Positions 35,484-45,091 of a stretch of DNA of 64,000 nucleotides are shown one piece after another. The position numbers and the translations under genes are program-made. This DNA is from Zhongshania aliphaticivorans. GTDB lineage: Bacteria > Pseudomonadota > Gammaproteobacteria > Pseudomonadales > Spongiibacteraceae. The stretch is taken from contig NZ_CACSIK010000001.1 of the NCBI RefSeq assembly GCF_902705875.1, positions 2,475,166-2,539,165 of the forward strand, read 5' to 3'. A model generated the notes under the pieces. The model was not told where the DNA came from. It did not search any database and saw only the letters and a program-made list of their open reading frames with translations. Positions within the stretch are counted from its first letter, which is position 1. The number at the start of each line of letters is the position of its first letter.

Positions 35484-36756
35484 CACTGCTGTCCCATAAA
35501 CATGAAACAAAAAAGGCTTAAATCTCAACAGATTGATACAATGTAAGTGCGACCAAACACTGTACATATCAGGAGATTTAAGCCATGGCACATCATAATA
35601 CGGTACTCGCTCAATTGCTAAAATTTATTCCGAGACATGAATTTGAGATGCTGGCTGGTCAGCATCATCAAGGCCGAAAATTGCGTAAAATGTCTCGCTG
35701 GTCGCAGTTTGTTGCTATGGGGCTGGGGCAACTCTCAGGGCGCAGCAGTCTACGCGATATCGTTACCAACGTTTCTGCCCAAGCCAGTAAGCTGTACCAC
35801 CTCGGTGCCTCAACGGTCAGTCGATCATCACTAGCCAGAGTCAATGAACGGCAGCCACATTCTCTGTATGAAGCACTCTTTGGCAAGCTTCTCGCTCGTT
35901 GCCAGGGTCTGGCACCCAAGCATGGTTTTCGTTTCAAAAACAAACTTTACTCCCTGGATGCATCCACCATTGATCTCTGCCTTAAGGTATTTCCCTGGGC
36001 AAAATTCCGTTCCACCAAAGGCGCGGTTAAGCTCCATGTGGGCCTGGATCACAGCGGCTACCTTCCAACCTTTATGACGGTCACTGACGGCAAGGTTCAC
36101 GATGTCACCATTGGCCGCACACTCAAACTCCCGAAACAAAGTATAGTCGTCTTTGATCGCGGCTACACGGATTACACGTGGTACAACCTGCTGAATGACA
36201 ATGCTATTTTCTTTGTTACTCGCCAGAAAACCAATGCCACATACGATGTGCTCGAACGTCGGCCTGTTGCCAAAAACTCGGGGCTTACCTCCGATCAGAC
36301 AATCAAAATCAAAGGCACCAAAGCGGCCGATTGCCCTGCGGCATTACGTCGTATCAGCTACCGCAATCCGGAAACCGGGAAGCACTATGTCTTCCTGACT
36401 AACAACTTCAAACTGGCTGCTAAAACCATCGCTAACATTTACAAATCGCGCTGGCAGATCGAACTGTTCTTTAAATGGATCAAACAGAACTTAAAGATCA
36501 AAAGCTTTTTGGGCACTTCCAGAAATGCCGTGTTAACGCAAATCTGGATTGCCATTTGTATGTACCTGCTGCTGTCGTATATCAAATTTTGTAACAAGCT
36601 GAATTTGAGTCTCCAGCAGATTTTACGCTTACTCCAGCTCAATTTATTTGAGCGACGGGACCTACTGGCTCTACTGAGAGGTGACCCTCCAGAGTCGGTG
36701 GACCCTCAATTACAAACCCAACTGCAATTCACCTGAAAGTTTATGGGACAGCAGTG
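35484..36756 (+). mobile_element. Complete IS4-family insertion sequence
   Basis: 1273-bp element. Perfect 18-bp terminal inverted repeats begin CACTGCTGTCCCATAAAC (35484-35501) and end at 36739-36756. It is flanked by a 9-bp target duplication AAACTGGGT (35475-35483 and 36757-36765). Intact ends, duplication and transposase indicate a recent, probably still active insertion. Confidence 0.95.
35585..36736 (+). CDS. IS4-family DDE transposase
   Basis: Transposase of 383 residues with the complete catalytic triad: D125 (YSLDAST), D191 (VVFDRGYTD) and E293 in YKSRWQIELFFKWIKQ, the YREK-type signature. The N-terminal DUF4372-like region precedes the nuclease fold. AGGAGA lies 8-9 bases before the ATG. 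The frame is uninterrupted, which fits with the intact inverted repeats and target duplication around it. The C-terminus ends 3 bases before the right inverted repeat. Base composition is close to that of the neighbours. Confidence 0.97.
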   Translation: MAHHNTVLAQLLKFIPRHEFEMLAGQHHQGRKLRKMSRWSQFVAMGLGQLSGRSSLRDIVTNVSAQASKLYHLGASTVSRSSLARVNERQPHSLYEALFGKLLARCQGLAPKHGFRFKNKLYSLDASTIDLCLKVFPWAKFRSTKGAVKLHVGLDHSGYLPTFMTVTDGKVHDVTIGRTLKLPKQSIVVFDRGYTDYTWYNLLNDNAIFFVTRQKTNATYDVLERRPVAKNSGLTSDQTIKIKGTKAADCPAALRRISYRNPETGKHYVFLTNNFKLAAKTIANIYKSRWQIELFFKWIKQNLKIKSFLGTSRNAVLTQIWIAICMYLLLSYIKFCNKLNLSLQQILRLLQLNLFERRDLLALLRGDPPESVDPQLQTQLQFT

Positions 36757-36779
36757 AAACTGGGTATTAAAAAGGGGGA

Positions 36780-37787
36780 CTAGGCACTGATTAGTTTTAA
36801 TAATTCGTCGCCTTTGTAATCTCTACGCCCACCACGTTCAGCTTGCTGAATTAATTGCCGCACCCTTTCATTAGCCGGAGCTGAAAGACCATAATTCTCG
36901 CCTAGGCGAATCACTTCGCCGTTTAACCATTCCACCTCTGTTTTACGACCCCGCTCCAAATCTTCCCACATAGAAGAACGCGCAACAGGGTCAATAGCCA
37001 GCATGGATTGGGCAAATCGCTTAAACACAAAATCAGGTAAGCTCAATAATGCAGGCATCCAAGTGGCTGGGACCGCCGTCATCTTTTGGATAGGAATTCC
37101 GGCAGAGCCCAGTACGGCAAGTGCCTCACGCTGCAACGCAGCCAAACATAATCTGTAAGCTCGCTGAGAAAGCTGATCCTTTAAACCTATTCCTGATAAA
37201 GCATTAATGGGGTTGTTTAAGTTAAGCAGCAACTTTGACCAAAGCACCGATGTCATATTGTCGTGGGTTTCAAATGGAGTGCCACTAGCCAGGAAGAAAG
37301 CGGCTAACTCTTGCGCCATTGCCGATTCTTGAATGATAACCTCTCCATCTGTACCGGCATGAAAATGCCCCCTCTCTCCCTGCAATACATTAAACGCTAT
37401 CATCCCCGCCAACACCGTATGATTAGGTAAAGCCTTTTGCAAAACAGCTGCATTCCCAACGCCATTTTGCAAACTAATCACGATGGCTTTTGAATCTATC
37501 ACTTTGGCAAGATCAGCCGCTACAGCCTCTGTATCACCTGACTTAACTGTAACAATGACACATTCTCGATCGGCCATAGCGCCAATATCTGTAAAAAAAC
37601 ACAAATGAGCAGGAGCAATATGGTGGTCTAATCCTCGGAAGTCACTGATCCTTAAGCCATGCTCGGCGACAATATTGGCAATCCGCTCTCGTGCTAAAAA
37701 ACTGGTCTCAGCACCACCCATAGCCAAAGCGGCGCCCACGTAACAGCCAATACTACCTGCACCGATTATCCCTATTCTCAATGCCAT
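36780..37787 (-). CDS. Ketopantoate reductase-family protein (2-dehydropantoate 2-reductase)
   Basis: NADPH-dependent reductase of 335 residues. The Rossmann motif GIIGAGSIGCYVG is at residue 6. The family signatures are VTVKSGDTEAVA, SLQNGVGNAAVL and WSKLLLNLNNPINALSGI, which carries the catalytic lysine and the NxxxN region. GGGAGCAGGGC precedes the ATG. The true PanE of pantothenate synthesis is one member of a broad family; a paralogue acting on another 2-oxo acid is as likely, since no other pantothenate gene is nearby. The insertion sequence ends 24 bases beyond its stop. Confidence 0.9.
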   Translation of the reverse strand: MALRIGIIGAGSIGCYVGAALAMGGAETSFLARERIANIVAEHGLRISDFRGLDHHIAPAHLCFFTDIGAMADRECVIVTVKSGDTEAVAADLAKVIDSKAIVISLQNGVGNAAVLQKALPNHTVLAGMIAFNVLQGERGHFHAGTDGEVIIQESAMAQELAAFFLASGTPFETHDNMTSVLWSKLLLNLNNPINALSGIGLKDQLSQRAYRLCLAALQREALAVLGSAGIPIQKMTAVPATWMPALLSLPDFVFKRFAQSMLAIDPVARSSMWEDLERGRKTEVEWLNGEVIRLGENYGLSAPANERVRQLIQQAERGGRRDYKGDELLKLISA

Positions 37788-37851
37788 GCCCTGCTCCCTG
37801 CTACTAATCTATGATTAGACAAATGGTCCGCCGCTAAACGCTTCACTCTAC

Positions 37852-40383
37852 TTAGAAACGATACGCCATATCAACACCGTAACTGACTGGATCACCCCAC
37901 AATACTGCCCTATCAGCATGTGGTAAGTTATCGATTGCGTAAATTTCATAAGTTTCATCAAGTAAATTCTTACCCCAGAACGCGATACTTACAGCACCTT
38001 TGCCAAGTTCAATCTCATTGACACTTAGACGCGCATTCCACAATTGATAGTCTCTAAGAATGGTGTATGCGTCTTGCACATCACCACCGCCTAAACGGGT
38101 GTCCATATAGCTGGTATTGACGTTCAACTGAACCACAGCAAAATCACTTCGCCACATTACCCAATCTAGAGAGGCTGTGTAGGTGTTTTTGGGCGCGGCA
38201 GAAAAAGCATATCGCTGAGTCACATTATTGCCATAACTATCTATAACCTCGGTGATTTCAGCGTCTAAATAGGCGTACTCCATCGCAATGATAAAATCAT
38301 CGCCAAGTAATGCTGTCGCATCAAATTCAAAACCTGACATACTCGCTTTACCCGCATTTAATACCTTGGTATCAGCAACAGTGCCATTGAGCAGAAAGTT
38401 CATTTGCATGTCATCAAATTCGGTATGATAGATATCGGCATTCACTCTAACTCGCCCTTTCAACCACTCACTTTTGACTCCAACCTCGACTGTACGCGCT
38501 TTCTCCTCACCAAAACCGTCTGCAAAGCCAACACCGTAATCAATGTCATCAGAGGCCGCTCCTTGATTGCCGTCTAACTGTGGATCACGGGTATTAAAGC
38601 CGCCACTTTTATACGCTTCTACCATCTTGGCGTAGAGATTAGCTTCATCGCTTAGCTCATATTCTGCTAGCAAACTAAACGAATCATCTTTAAAGCGACG
38701 ACTACCAGAGACATTATTGAAACGACGATCACCCGGTAAACCCACTTCAGCTAGAATAGGATTCACCAGCGGCGCCAATAGCGGATTCTCAGCTATCAAG
38801 GACAACGGCACGGCTATTGGTATACCACTGATTGGCGAATACTCAATCAACACTTCATCTTCCTGATTTTTGAGGGCATATCGTTTGTCGCGTGAATGCC
38901 GAGCACCCAAAGTGATATGCAGTGCTTCATCAAGAATAGCGGGAGTCCATGTGAGTTGGCCAAAAACCGCCAAAGCCTCATTATCTACCTTGTAGAGTTG
39001 GCTCAGTAGATTAACGAGATAGACACCATCGGCGCCATCAAGTGGTGCTCTTAGCTGAAGGTGTAGAGGGCTATTATCTTCAGTTGCGGTTTCTTCAAAA
39101 TAATAACCGCCAATCAGATATTCAATCCCCCAATCCTCTGCCGCCCCGTTAAACTGTAACTCGTGAGAGCTTTGACGCTGGCGAATTTCAGGACGTACCA
39201 GTGGAGTTGCCCCGCCAGTGGCATACAACGCCGCAGGGCCATCATAGGCATTAGTATCCAGGCGGTAATCAGCAGCCCCCAAGCCACCACCTAAATCGGT
39301 GTAAGCGGCATCCACTAACTCACGATAAGAAGCAATATATTTTATATCCCCCAGATCGGTAGAAGCACTCAAAATCAAGGCATGGCCTTCCACATCACTT
39401 GTTGAGGCTTCCATCGGTGCGGTCGTTGCTAGGGAAGTCAACATGTCTTCATCGAAACGGCTACGCTCCTGTGCGCTATTTTTTATAGCCTCAGATTGGC
39501 CCTTACTACCCTCTGGATCCGGTGGCATCACCGACTGAAACATGTAATTGTAAAATTCTAGTTCCGAACGGTCATAGCTGTAATCTAATCGTAACCGGTC
39601 ACTAATATCCCAGCCCAAATCAAAGCGCGCTCCTTGAATATCGCGATCACCAAAATCACCACCGGGGCCTGTATTTTCAACAAAGCCATCACGGCTTTCG
39701 GTTAAGTAGGCAAACTTGAGCGCTAAGGTATCCGTGATAGGCACGTTAAGACTGGTTTTAGACCGCAATAAGTTCCGGTTACCCGCGGACACAACTTGAG
39801 AGAATTCAAGTGCTTCTGTATTTGGACGTTTAGTGATGAGGTTGATTGCGCCACCCGTGGTATTACGACCGTAAAGGGTTCCCTGTGGGCCTCGCAGAAC
39901 CTCTATACGCGCCAACTCGGCAACATCCATAGAGGTTCCACTGGAACGAGCAATATAAACGCCGTCCATATATAGCGCGACGGGCGTGTCCTGGGTTACC
40001 TGAATATCACCAATACCAATACCCCGAATATATATCCGTAAGCTGCCACCATTAATGGGAAACGGCTCAATCGTCAGTCCCGGCACTTTATTAGCAATGT
40101 CTTTAAGGCCGCTGATTCCTTCAACAACCAAGCGCTCTTCATTAAAAACCGTCAAAGAAATAGGCGTATCTTGCAATGATTCGGTTTTCTTCCTCGCACT
40201 CACCAAGATCTCTTCAAGACGACCAGCTTCCGCTGCTAGCGCTACAGAACTAGGTAACAAGACTCCAACTAAAGTCACACTAAGAAGTAAGGGCTTGAAA
40301 GTACATTCTGAATACCGGTGTGCTAAAGCAGGAAATTGTTTAAATTGATACAACGTCATCTTAGTCCATTTCTGATTAGTCAT
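37852..40383 (-). CDS. TonB-dependent outer membrane receptor (third)
   Basis: Receptor of up to 843 residues. A long N-terminal extension precedes the hydrophobic signal (LLLSVTLVGVLLPSSVALA). The TonB box region is LEEILVSARKK, followed by plug motifs IYIRGIGIGD and IEVLRGPQGTLYGRNTTGGAIN. The C-terminus ends YGVDMAYRF, a typical barrel end. Starts at 40383 or 40359 are both possible; neither has a strong ribosome binding site. It lies behind the ketopantoate-reductase-like gene's start by about 64 bases and could form an operon with it. Substrate unknown; no siderophore gene is close. Confidence 0.92.
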   Translation of the reverse strand: MTNQKWTKMTLYQFKQFPALAHRYSECTFKPLLLSVTLVGVLLPSSVALAAEAGRLEEILVSARKKTESLQDTPISLTVFNEERLVVEGISGLKDIANKVPGLTIEPFPINGGSLRIYIRGIGIGDIQVTQDTPVALYMDGVYIARSSGTSMDVAELARIEVLRGPQGTLYGRNTTGGAINLITKRPNTEALEFSQVVSAGNRNLLRSKTSLNVPITDTLALKFAYLTESRDGFVENTGPGGDFGDRDIQGARFDLGWDISDRLRLDYSYDRSELEFYNYMFQSVMPPDPEGSKGQSEAIKNSAQERSRFDEDMLTSLATTAPMEASTSDVEGHALILSASTDLGDIKYIASYRELVDAAYTDLGGGLGAADYRLDTNAYDGPAALYATGGATPLVRPEIRQRQSSHELQFNGAAEDWGIEYLIGGYYFEETATEDNSPLHLQLRAPLDGADGVYLVNLLSQLYKVDNEALAVFGQLTWTPAILDEALHITLGARHSRDKRYALKNQEDEVLIEYSPISGIPIAVPLSLIAENPLLAPLVNPILAEVGLPGDRRFNNVSGSRRFKDDSFSLLAEYELSDEANLYAKMVEAYKSGGFNTRDPQLDGNQGAASDDIDYGVGFADGFGEEKARTVEVGVKSEWLKGRVRVNADIYHTEFDDMQMNFLLNGTVADTKVLNAGKASMSGFEFDATALLGDDFIIAMEYAYLDAEITEVIDSYGNNVTQRYAFSAAPKNTYTASLDWVMWRSDFAVVQLNVNTSYMDTRLGGGDVQDAYTILRDYQLWNARLSVNEIELGKGAVSIAFWGKNLLDETYEIYAIDNLPHADRAVLWGDPVSYGVDMAYRF

Positions 40384-40708
40384 TTAACACTGAGGTTAGG
40401 TCTGTCTTTAAATTTATTGGCCGAGCCACCTGATTAGCTATCATCACCAACGAGTGATTCATCTAGACCATAACGGAATAACAATACCACAAGTGAGCCA
40501 ACAAGAACCTTGATTACACGCCATACCAACCTAGGGAAATTGCGCATATCAGCATTAATAATCAACGAGTAAGCTAGCTTATTAAGCTTCAATGGGCATT
40601 GAAATGAGCTTGTCATCAACCGGTAACTATTCTTGTGGCACAGCTTTCTATAAAATGCACTCAATATCAGGATTAACGTAAACAATAAACACCCGAGGCC
40701 AAACACCC
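40384..40708. other. Intergenic stretch upstream of the desaturase
   Basis: About 325 bases holding the divergent promoters of the third TonB receptor and the desaturase. A minus-strand frame (40434-40724) with two hydrophobic stretches overlaps the desaturase start and is not supported. Confidence 0.45.
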
Positions 40709-41932
40709 ATGCCTGAGCAAACACAGCCTGGAAACACAGCGACTGACGCTATGCCACCAAGACTATGGATGCAAACTATTTTGTTTTCCAGCACATTATT
40801 AATCGCACTAATAGGTGTACCTTGGTACGGCATTAGCCACGGTTTTACATGGACAGCTTGGCTTGGTTTCTTCCTTATTTTAGGGGCCAACGGCATGTCT
40901 ATTACCGCCGGCTACCATCGTCTATGGGCTCACAACAGCTATAAAGCGCACCCAATCTTAAAGGTCTTGTTTGCCTTGTTTGGGGCCGCAGCGACACAAA
41001 ACAGTATATTGATCTGGGCCTCTGGCCACCGTCGCCATCACCGCCACGTCGATCACGTCGACAACGATCCCTACTCGGCCAAACGAGGCTTGTGGTATTC
41101 CCACATGGGCTGGATGCTTCGCGATTATCCCGCCAGCGCCGAAGACTTCTCAAATGCAAAAGATTTACAACGCGACAAAATAGTGATGTGGCAACACCGC
41201 TACTATCTACCCTTAGTATTATTTATGAACTTCGCACCTGCGGTAGCGCTAGGCTTTCTGACCGGCAATATGCTAGAAAACCTACTACTCGCCGGCGTAT
41301 TGCGCTTGGTGGTTAGTCACCACACCACCTTTTTCATTAATTCCTTGGCCCACTTTTGGGGTCGCCGTCCCTATACTGACGAAAACACCGCCCGCGACAA
41401 CGATTTTCTAGCACTGCTGACTTACGGCGAGGGTTATCACAACTACCACCATATTTTTCAAAATGATTACCGTAACGGCATTCGCTGGTGGCATTACGAC
41501 CCAACAAAATGGCTAATAAAATCTGCATCTTGGATCGGGCTTACTTGGGATTTACGCAAAATACCCAATTTCAAAATTCAGCGCGCCATCATGACAATGC
41601 AATTCAAAAAAGCGGAGCAAGCTTTACGTAACCGTAAAGGCGCAGACAGCAATCAATTTACCGCTTTTTTAGAGCAGGAATATCAGCAATTCTGTGAGCA
41701 TTTGAACGACTGGAATGCAATCAGTCAGCGCTGGATGGAAGCCAAAAGAGAGAATCTTGCCGTTCAAAAAGATGCACTGCAACTAAACCTTGCCGGTAAA
41801 AAAGAAACCTTGCAGCAAAATTTACACGAAGCATGGGAACATGCCACCTTGCGCAGTCGACTGAAAGAGCTTGAATACGCCCTTAAAATGCAACGTAAGC
41901 GCCTGCAAATGCTAACAATGGAAATGGCATAA
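40709..41932 (+). CDS. Acyl-CoA/acyl-lipid delta-9-type fatty acid desaturase
   Basis: Membrane di-iron desaturase of 407 residues that inserts a double bond into a fatty acyl chain. The three histidine boxes are intact: HRLWAH (GYHRLWAHNSYKAHP), HRRHH (ASGHRRHHRHVD) and HNYHH (GEGYHNYHHIF). Several membrane helices precede and separate them. The last roughly 110 residues form a charged, heptad-like helical extension (KKAEQALRNRKG, later repeats of KxxLQLNLAGKKETLQ) that is not part of the catalytic core. Likely role: membrane fluidity or unsaturated fatty acid supply. GAGG lies about 10 bases before the ATG. Confidence 0.94.
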   Translation: MPEQTQPGNTATDAMPPRLWMQTILFSSTLLIALIGVPWYGISHGFTWTAWLGFFLILGANGMSITAGYHRLWAHNSYKAHPILKVLFALFGAAATQNSILIWASGHRRHHRHVDHVDNDPYSAKRGLWYSHMGWMLRDYPASAEDFSNAKDLQRDKIVMWQHRYYLPLVLFMNFAPAVALGFLTGNMLENLLLAGVLRLVVSHHTTFFINSLAHFWGRRPYTDENTARDNDFLALLTYGEGYHNYHHIFQNDYRNGIRWWHYDPTKWLIKSASWIGLTWDLRKIPNFKIQRAIMTMQFKKAEQALRNRKGADSNQFTAFLEQEYQQFCEHLNDWNAISQRWMEAKRENLAVQKDALQLNLAGKKETLQQNLHEAWEHATLRSRLKELEYALKMQRKRLQMLTMEMA

Positions 41933-42123
41933 ACTGAAGAAGTAAACTGGAGGCTAAGCTCCAAGTCTTCTCTCCCCACACAAACCTTACCGTCCCAGAA
42001 CAACCAAGGGCGGTAAGCTTAATCTCTTCAAGTTCCCCCCTAGACAACGTCCCGCACTATTGGCATTGCAATCCTTGCTGCCGTATATTTACCCCAAGTA
42101 AAACAATAAAGAGAGCATAAGCG

Positions 42124-42531
42124 ATGGCGATCACCGGAGAATGTTTTTGCGGCAGTATTAAATACCAAATTGACGGTAAGCTGAAAGATGCGCGATCCTG
42201 CCACTGCTCCCGTTGCCGTAAAGTCTTTAGTGGCCAGGCCTCTGCTTACGCGCTAGTGGAAAGCAGTGAATTCACCTGGTTGCAGGGCCGAGAATTACTC
42301 ACTAGCTTTTCGTCTAGCCCAGAATATGGATTTCAATTTTGTAGTCTGTGCGGCTCAACCTTGTGCGGCACCTACCAGGGGCTTCCTCACGGAGTAACAC
42401 TAGGTTGCTTAAACGGAGACCCAGAGGTCGATATTGACTACCACCTCTATGTTGGGTCAAAAGCCCAGTGGGAAATTCTACCTCATGGTATTAAAGCGTT
42501 TAATGAAGGCCCCAATGACGCCGAAATTTAA
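42124..42531 (+). CDS. GFA-family zinc protein (glutathione-dependent formaldehyde-activating-like)
   Basis: A 135-residue zinc-binding protein. Cysteine pattern: GECFCGSIKY (C-x-C), SCHCSRCRKVFSG (C-x-C-x-x-C) and FCSLCGSTLCG, as in the Gfa/CENP-V family. The founding enzyme speeds S-hydroxymethylglutathione formation, but most members are uncharacterised. AGAGAG lies ahead of the ATG. It stands alone between the desaturase and the convergent GDYxxLxY gene. Confidence 0.9.
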   Translation: MAITGECFCGSIKYQIDGKLKDARSCHCSRCRKVFSGQASAYALVESSEFTWLQGRELLTSFSSSPEYGFQFCSLCGSTLCGTYQGLPHGVTLGCLNGDPEVDIDYHLYVGSKAQWEILPHGIKAFNEGPNDAEI

Positions 42532-42552
42532 GGCAAGCCCTAGTCGCAGAGG

Positions 42553-43560
42553 CTAATCAATAACCCCTCTCACATTAAACGTCGGTGATACGATTTCGCC
42601 TTGCCACAACACGCCCTCATTTACACTCGTATCAGCGGGAATGACTGGGGGGCGGTAAACAATCCTAAACCGTTCATTCACTGCCGCAACGGCTAGCGAT
42701 GCAGAGCCCGCCGCCCCTTCTTCTAATACATACCAACGTGGCAATGCCATATCTAGCTCAGCGCGATACGCCTGCCCCGGCGCCAAGGTAATCACATCAG
42801 CCTCCTGTAAAACATAAGGACTACAGTGATTATTGGCCATTGAATAACGTCGGCCAGTATCCCCTTCTGCCTGCAATGAAAAGCCACAATGCAATGCATT
42901 ATCAGCAATAAGCAGCACGTTATTTGATACATTTTTTAAAGTTAGCAACAATTTAGGACTACGCGGAGGCCTAGCCTCACCCCGATCGCTCTCATCACTC
43001 ACAGTGGTAAGCTGCTCTAAACGAATACCTATTGGCGCCCAACGGAACCCCGTTAAAACCGATTGCCCGCCACGCCCCAAGGCAACTTCAACCTCCATTG
43101 GAATTTGGACGCTATCACGATCACCACGTTTCTTTTCTATCGCAATACCGGCACCCTGCTCTACAAAATATTGCTCTATACCGTAACGAACATGAATTTG
43201 ACCGCCATTAGGTTCACGGCTCACTCGGCCACGCAAGAACGTACCACTGCTAGGTTGACGATCGCTAAGATAATCAAGCCCATATACACCCTCTGCCCCC
43301 CGCTTTAAAACGGCATACACCACCGCATCACTACTAGGCAAGGATGCCGCAAGGGTTGAGCGGTATCGTGCCGCATCAATGGTATTTAGAGCATAACTAA
43401 GCTGAACGTAGTCACCGCGAAACGGATCTCTTGGATCAATAGGCGCTGTGCGCAAATAGATGCGATCGCCATTACGGTGTATCCACTCCCGCTCGCCGGC
43501 CATATACCCCAACACCGCAAACTGACTGAGCACTAACACAATAATCAACGCTTTACGCAC
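42553..43560 (-). CDS. GDYxxLxY-motif membrane-anchored protein
   Basis: A 335-residue protein with an N-terminal hydrophobic anchor (ALIIVLVLSQFAVLGYM) and then a periplasmic domain carrying the naming motif GDYVQLSY within PIDPRDPFRGDYVQLSY. A second half has a beta-rich domain around residue 200-300. The longest frame starts at 43617, but GGAG 8 bases before GTG 43560 gives the better start, overlapping the DUF2157 stop by 8 bases. Gene pairs of GDYxxLxY with DUF2157 are widespread and conserved; their function is unknown. Confidence 0.88.
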   Translation of the reverse strand: MRKALIIVLVLSQFAVLGYMAGEREWIHRNGDRIYLRTAPIDPRDPFRGDYVQLSYALNTIDAARYRSTLAASLPSSDAVVYAVLKRGAEGVYGLDYLSDRQPSSGTFLRGRVSREPNGGQIHVRYGIEQYFVEQGAGIAIEKKRGDRDSVQIPMEVEVALGRGGQSVLTGFRWAPIGIRLEQLTTVSDESDRGEARPPRSPKLLLTLKNVSNNVLLIADNALHCGFSLQAEGDTGRRYSMANNHCSPYVLQEADVITLAPGQAYRAELDMALPRWYVLEEGAAGSASLAVAAVNERFRIVYRPPVIPADTSVNEGVLWQGEIVSPTFNVRGVID

Positions 43561-44866
43561 GGGGCTTCTCCAACTTACGGCGGGTAAGCTGCTTGGAATA
43601 TCGCAATCCAATAACAAATAACAACAAGCCCAAGAGCAAGAACACAGCTGAACGCGCTAATAAACTATGAAACAAATCAGTGAACCGAGCGCCACCCAAT
43701 AACACCAACATCACGCAACCCAAGGTCAAGACCCAGCCCTTTAGGTACTGGGTGCCACGAAACACATACAACAGTGCGTAATTCAAAAGCGCAATATTAA
43801 ACACTACACGGCTCAAGCCTGACATATCGGCGCCAAACAGCGCAGGCAGCAACGCAAAAACAAGCACAAACAAGACCAAACCACTTTCTAGCCATTGTTC
43901 TGGCAAGCTAGGCCGGCTTGCAGGCCGAGCCAACACCACCGTCCAAACACCCAGCGTCAATATGAGCGGAAGCAGGAGATACAAGGAGTCAATACCCGTC
44001 ATTTCAGATAGGCTCGGCAGCGCTGGAAGCCCCGTAAACGTCCCTATATAAATTAAGGGTAACCACACCACACTACCGCACGATGTTAAGACCATAGCAC
44101 TTGCAGGGTAAGCGCTAGTCATTGCCAACCTAGCAACGCCAAAATAACTACTAAGTAATAACAACGCGGCAACAAATAAATAGGAGTCATCCACGCCCAG
44201 CACAGTAAAAGAATATGAAACGGGGAGAGCTAACAACAAACACGCTAAAAATGACGAAGAGCGCTGTAGGTATGCCAAAGGTAATAAAACAAAAAGTAAG
44301 ATACCGCTTGCAAGAGGCAAATGACGACCAAACTCAAAGGTCTCAACACCACTCCAAAGCAACAAGGCAAGTATTGCCAACACACCATGAGCCACAGAGG
44401 GCAAGGCCCAAGCCAAGCTCAGAGCCGCAAGGCATAACAATAAAAATCCATCAGGGAAATGTAGATCCATGTGATAAATTTGCGCCACTAACCAAATACC
44501 AGCGCCAAATAGCATCGTTCCCAAGATATGAATACTTTCTACGACACGAGGGTTAGCCTTTTCACTGCGGCCCATCAATAGGGCACTGCCATGCGCCCCC
44601 AGAATACCCACAGAAATCACCGCCAACTTCAAATAACGGTGCATATCTTGCCAGTTATAGGCAAACAACAAAATAATACCGAGCCCGAAAATTACCGCAC
44701 CCAAAACGGCAAAAATAACCTTTCCCCACGCCCCATCACTCTTAGGTCGATACGCTACAAAAGCGGGATAACGAGCATATAAAGCTTGGGCCTGCTGATC
44801 ATTAATGATGCCCTCACGTAACCACTGCGCTATCTCGGCCCGCAGCCAAGGGTTGTTGTTATCCAT
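43553..44866 (-). CDS. DUF2157 polytopic membrane protein
   Basis: Integral membrane protein of 437 residues. A cytosolic N-terminal helical domain (NPWLRAEIAQWLREGIINDQ, ending in ARYPAF) precedes about 12 hydrophobic helices. This is the DUF2157 layout. AGGAG sits 4 bases before ATG 44866; the longer frame from 44941 adds 25 unconvincing residues. Its stop overlaps the start of the GDYxxLxY gene, so the two are translated together and probably function as a complex in the inner membrane. Confidence 0.9.
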   Translation of the reverse strand: MDNNNPWLRAEIAQWLREGIINDQQAQALYARYPAFVAYRPKSDGAWGKVIFAVLGAVIFGLGIILLFAYNWQDMHRYLKLAVISVGILGAHGSALLMGRSEKANPRVVESIHILGTMLFGAGIWLVAQIYHMDLHFPDGFLLLCLAALSLAWALPSVAHGVLAILALLLWSGVETFEFGRHLPLASGILLFVLLPLAYLQRSSSFLACLLLALPVSYSFTVLGVDDSYLFVAALLLLSSYFGVARLAMTSAYPASAMVLTSCGSVVWLPLIYIGTFTGLPALPSLSEMTGIDSLYLLLPLILTLGVWTVVLARPASRPSLPEQWLESGLVLFVLVFALLPALFGADMSGLSRVVFNIALLNYALLYVFRGTQYLKGWVLTLGCVMLVLLGGARFTDLFHSLLARSAVFLLLGLLLFVIGLRYSKQLTRRKLEKPRA

Positions 44867-45091
44867 AGTGCTCCTGCAATTGTAAACTGCCAAGGTCAAC
44901 ACCAAGGCAGAAATCGCTGTCCTGTTCTGTATTATGGTCAATCATTCTGCGGGATTAGAGGGTTGAATAGAAACCCTATAACCGTATTAAATCACTTTAT
45001 ATTGCTTATCACCGCTTAACCCGAGTGACCCTGATAGCCAGTGATAAATATACGTCCAATTCAATATACAGCATCAAAAGAAACTACCTGT

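Noticed and set aside
40434..40724. Minus-strand 96-codon frame with hydrophobic stretches
   Set aside because: It overlaps the desaturase start, has no convincing ribosome binding site and its hydrophobicity can be explained by AT-rich promoter DNA.
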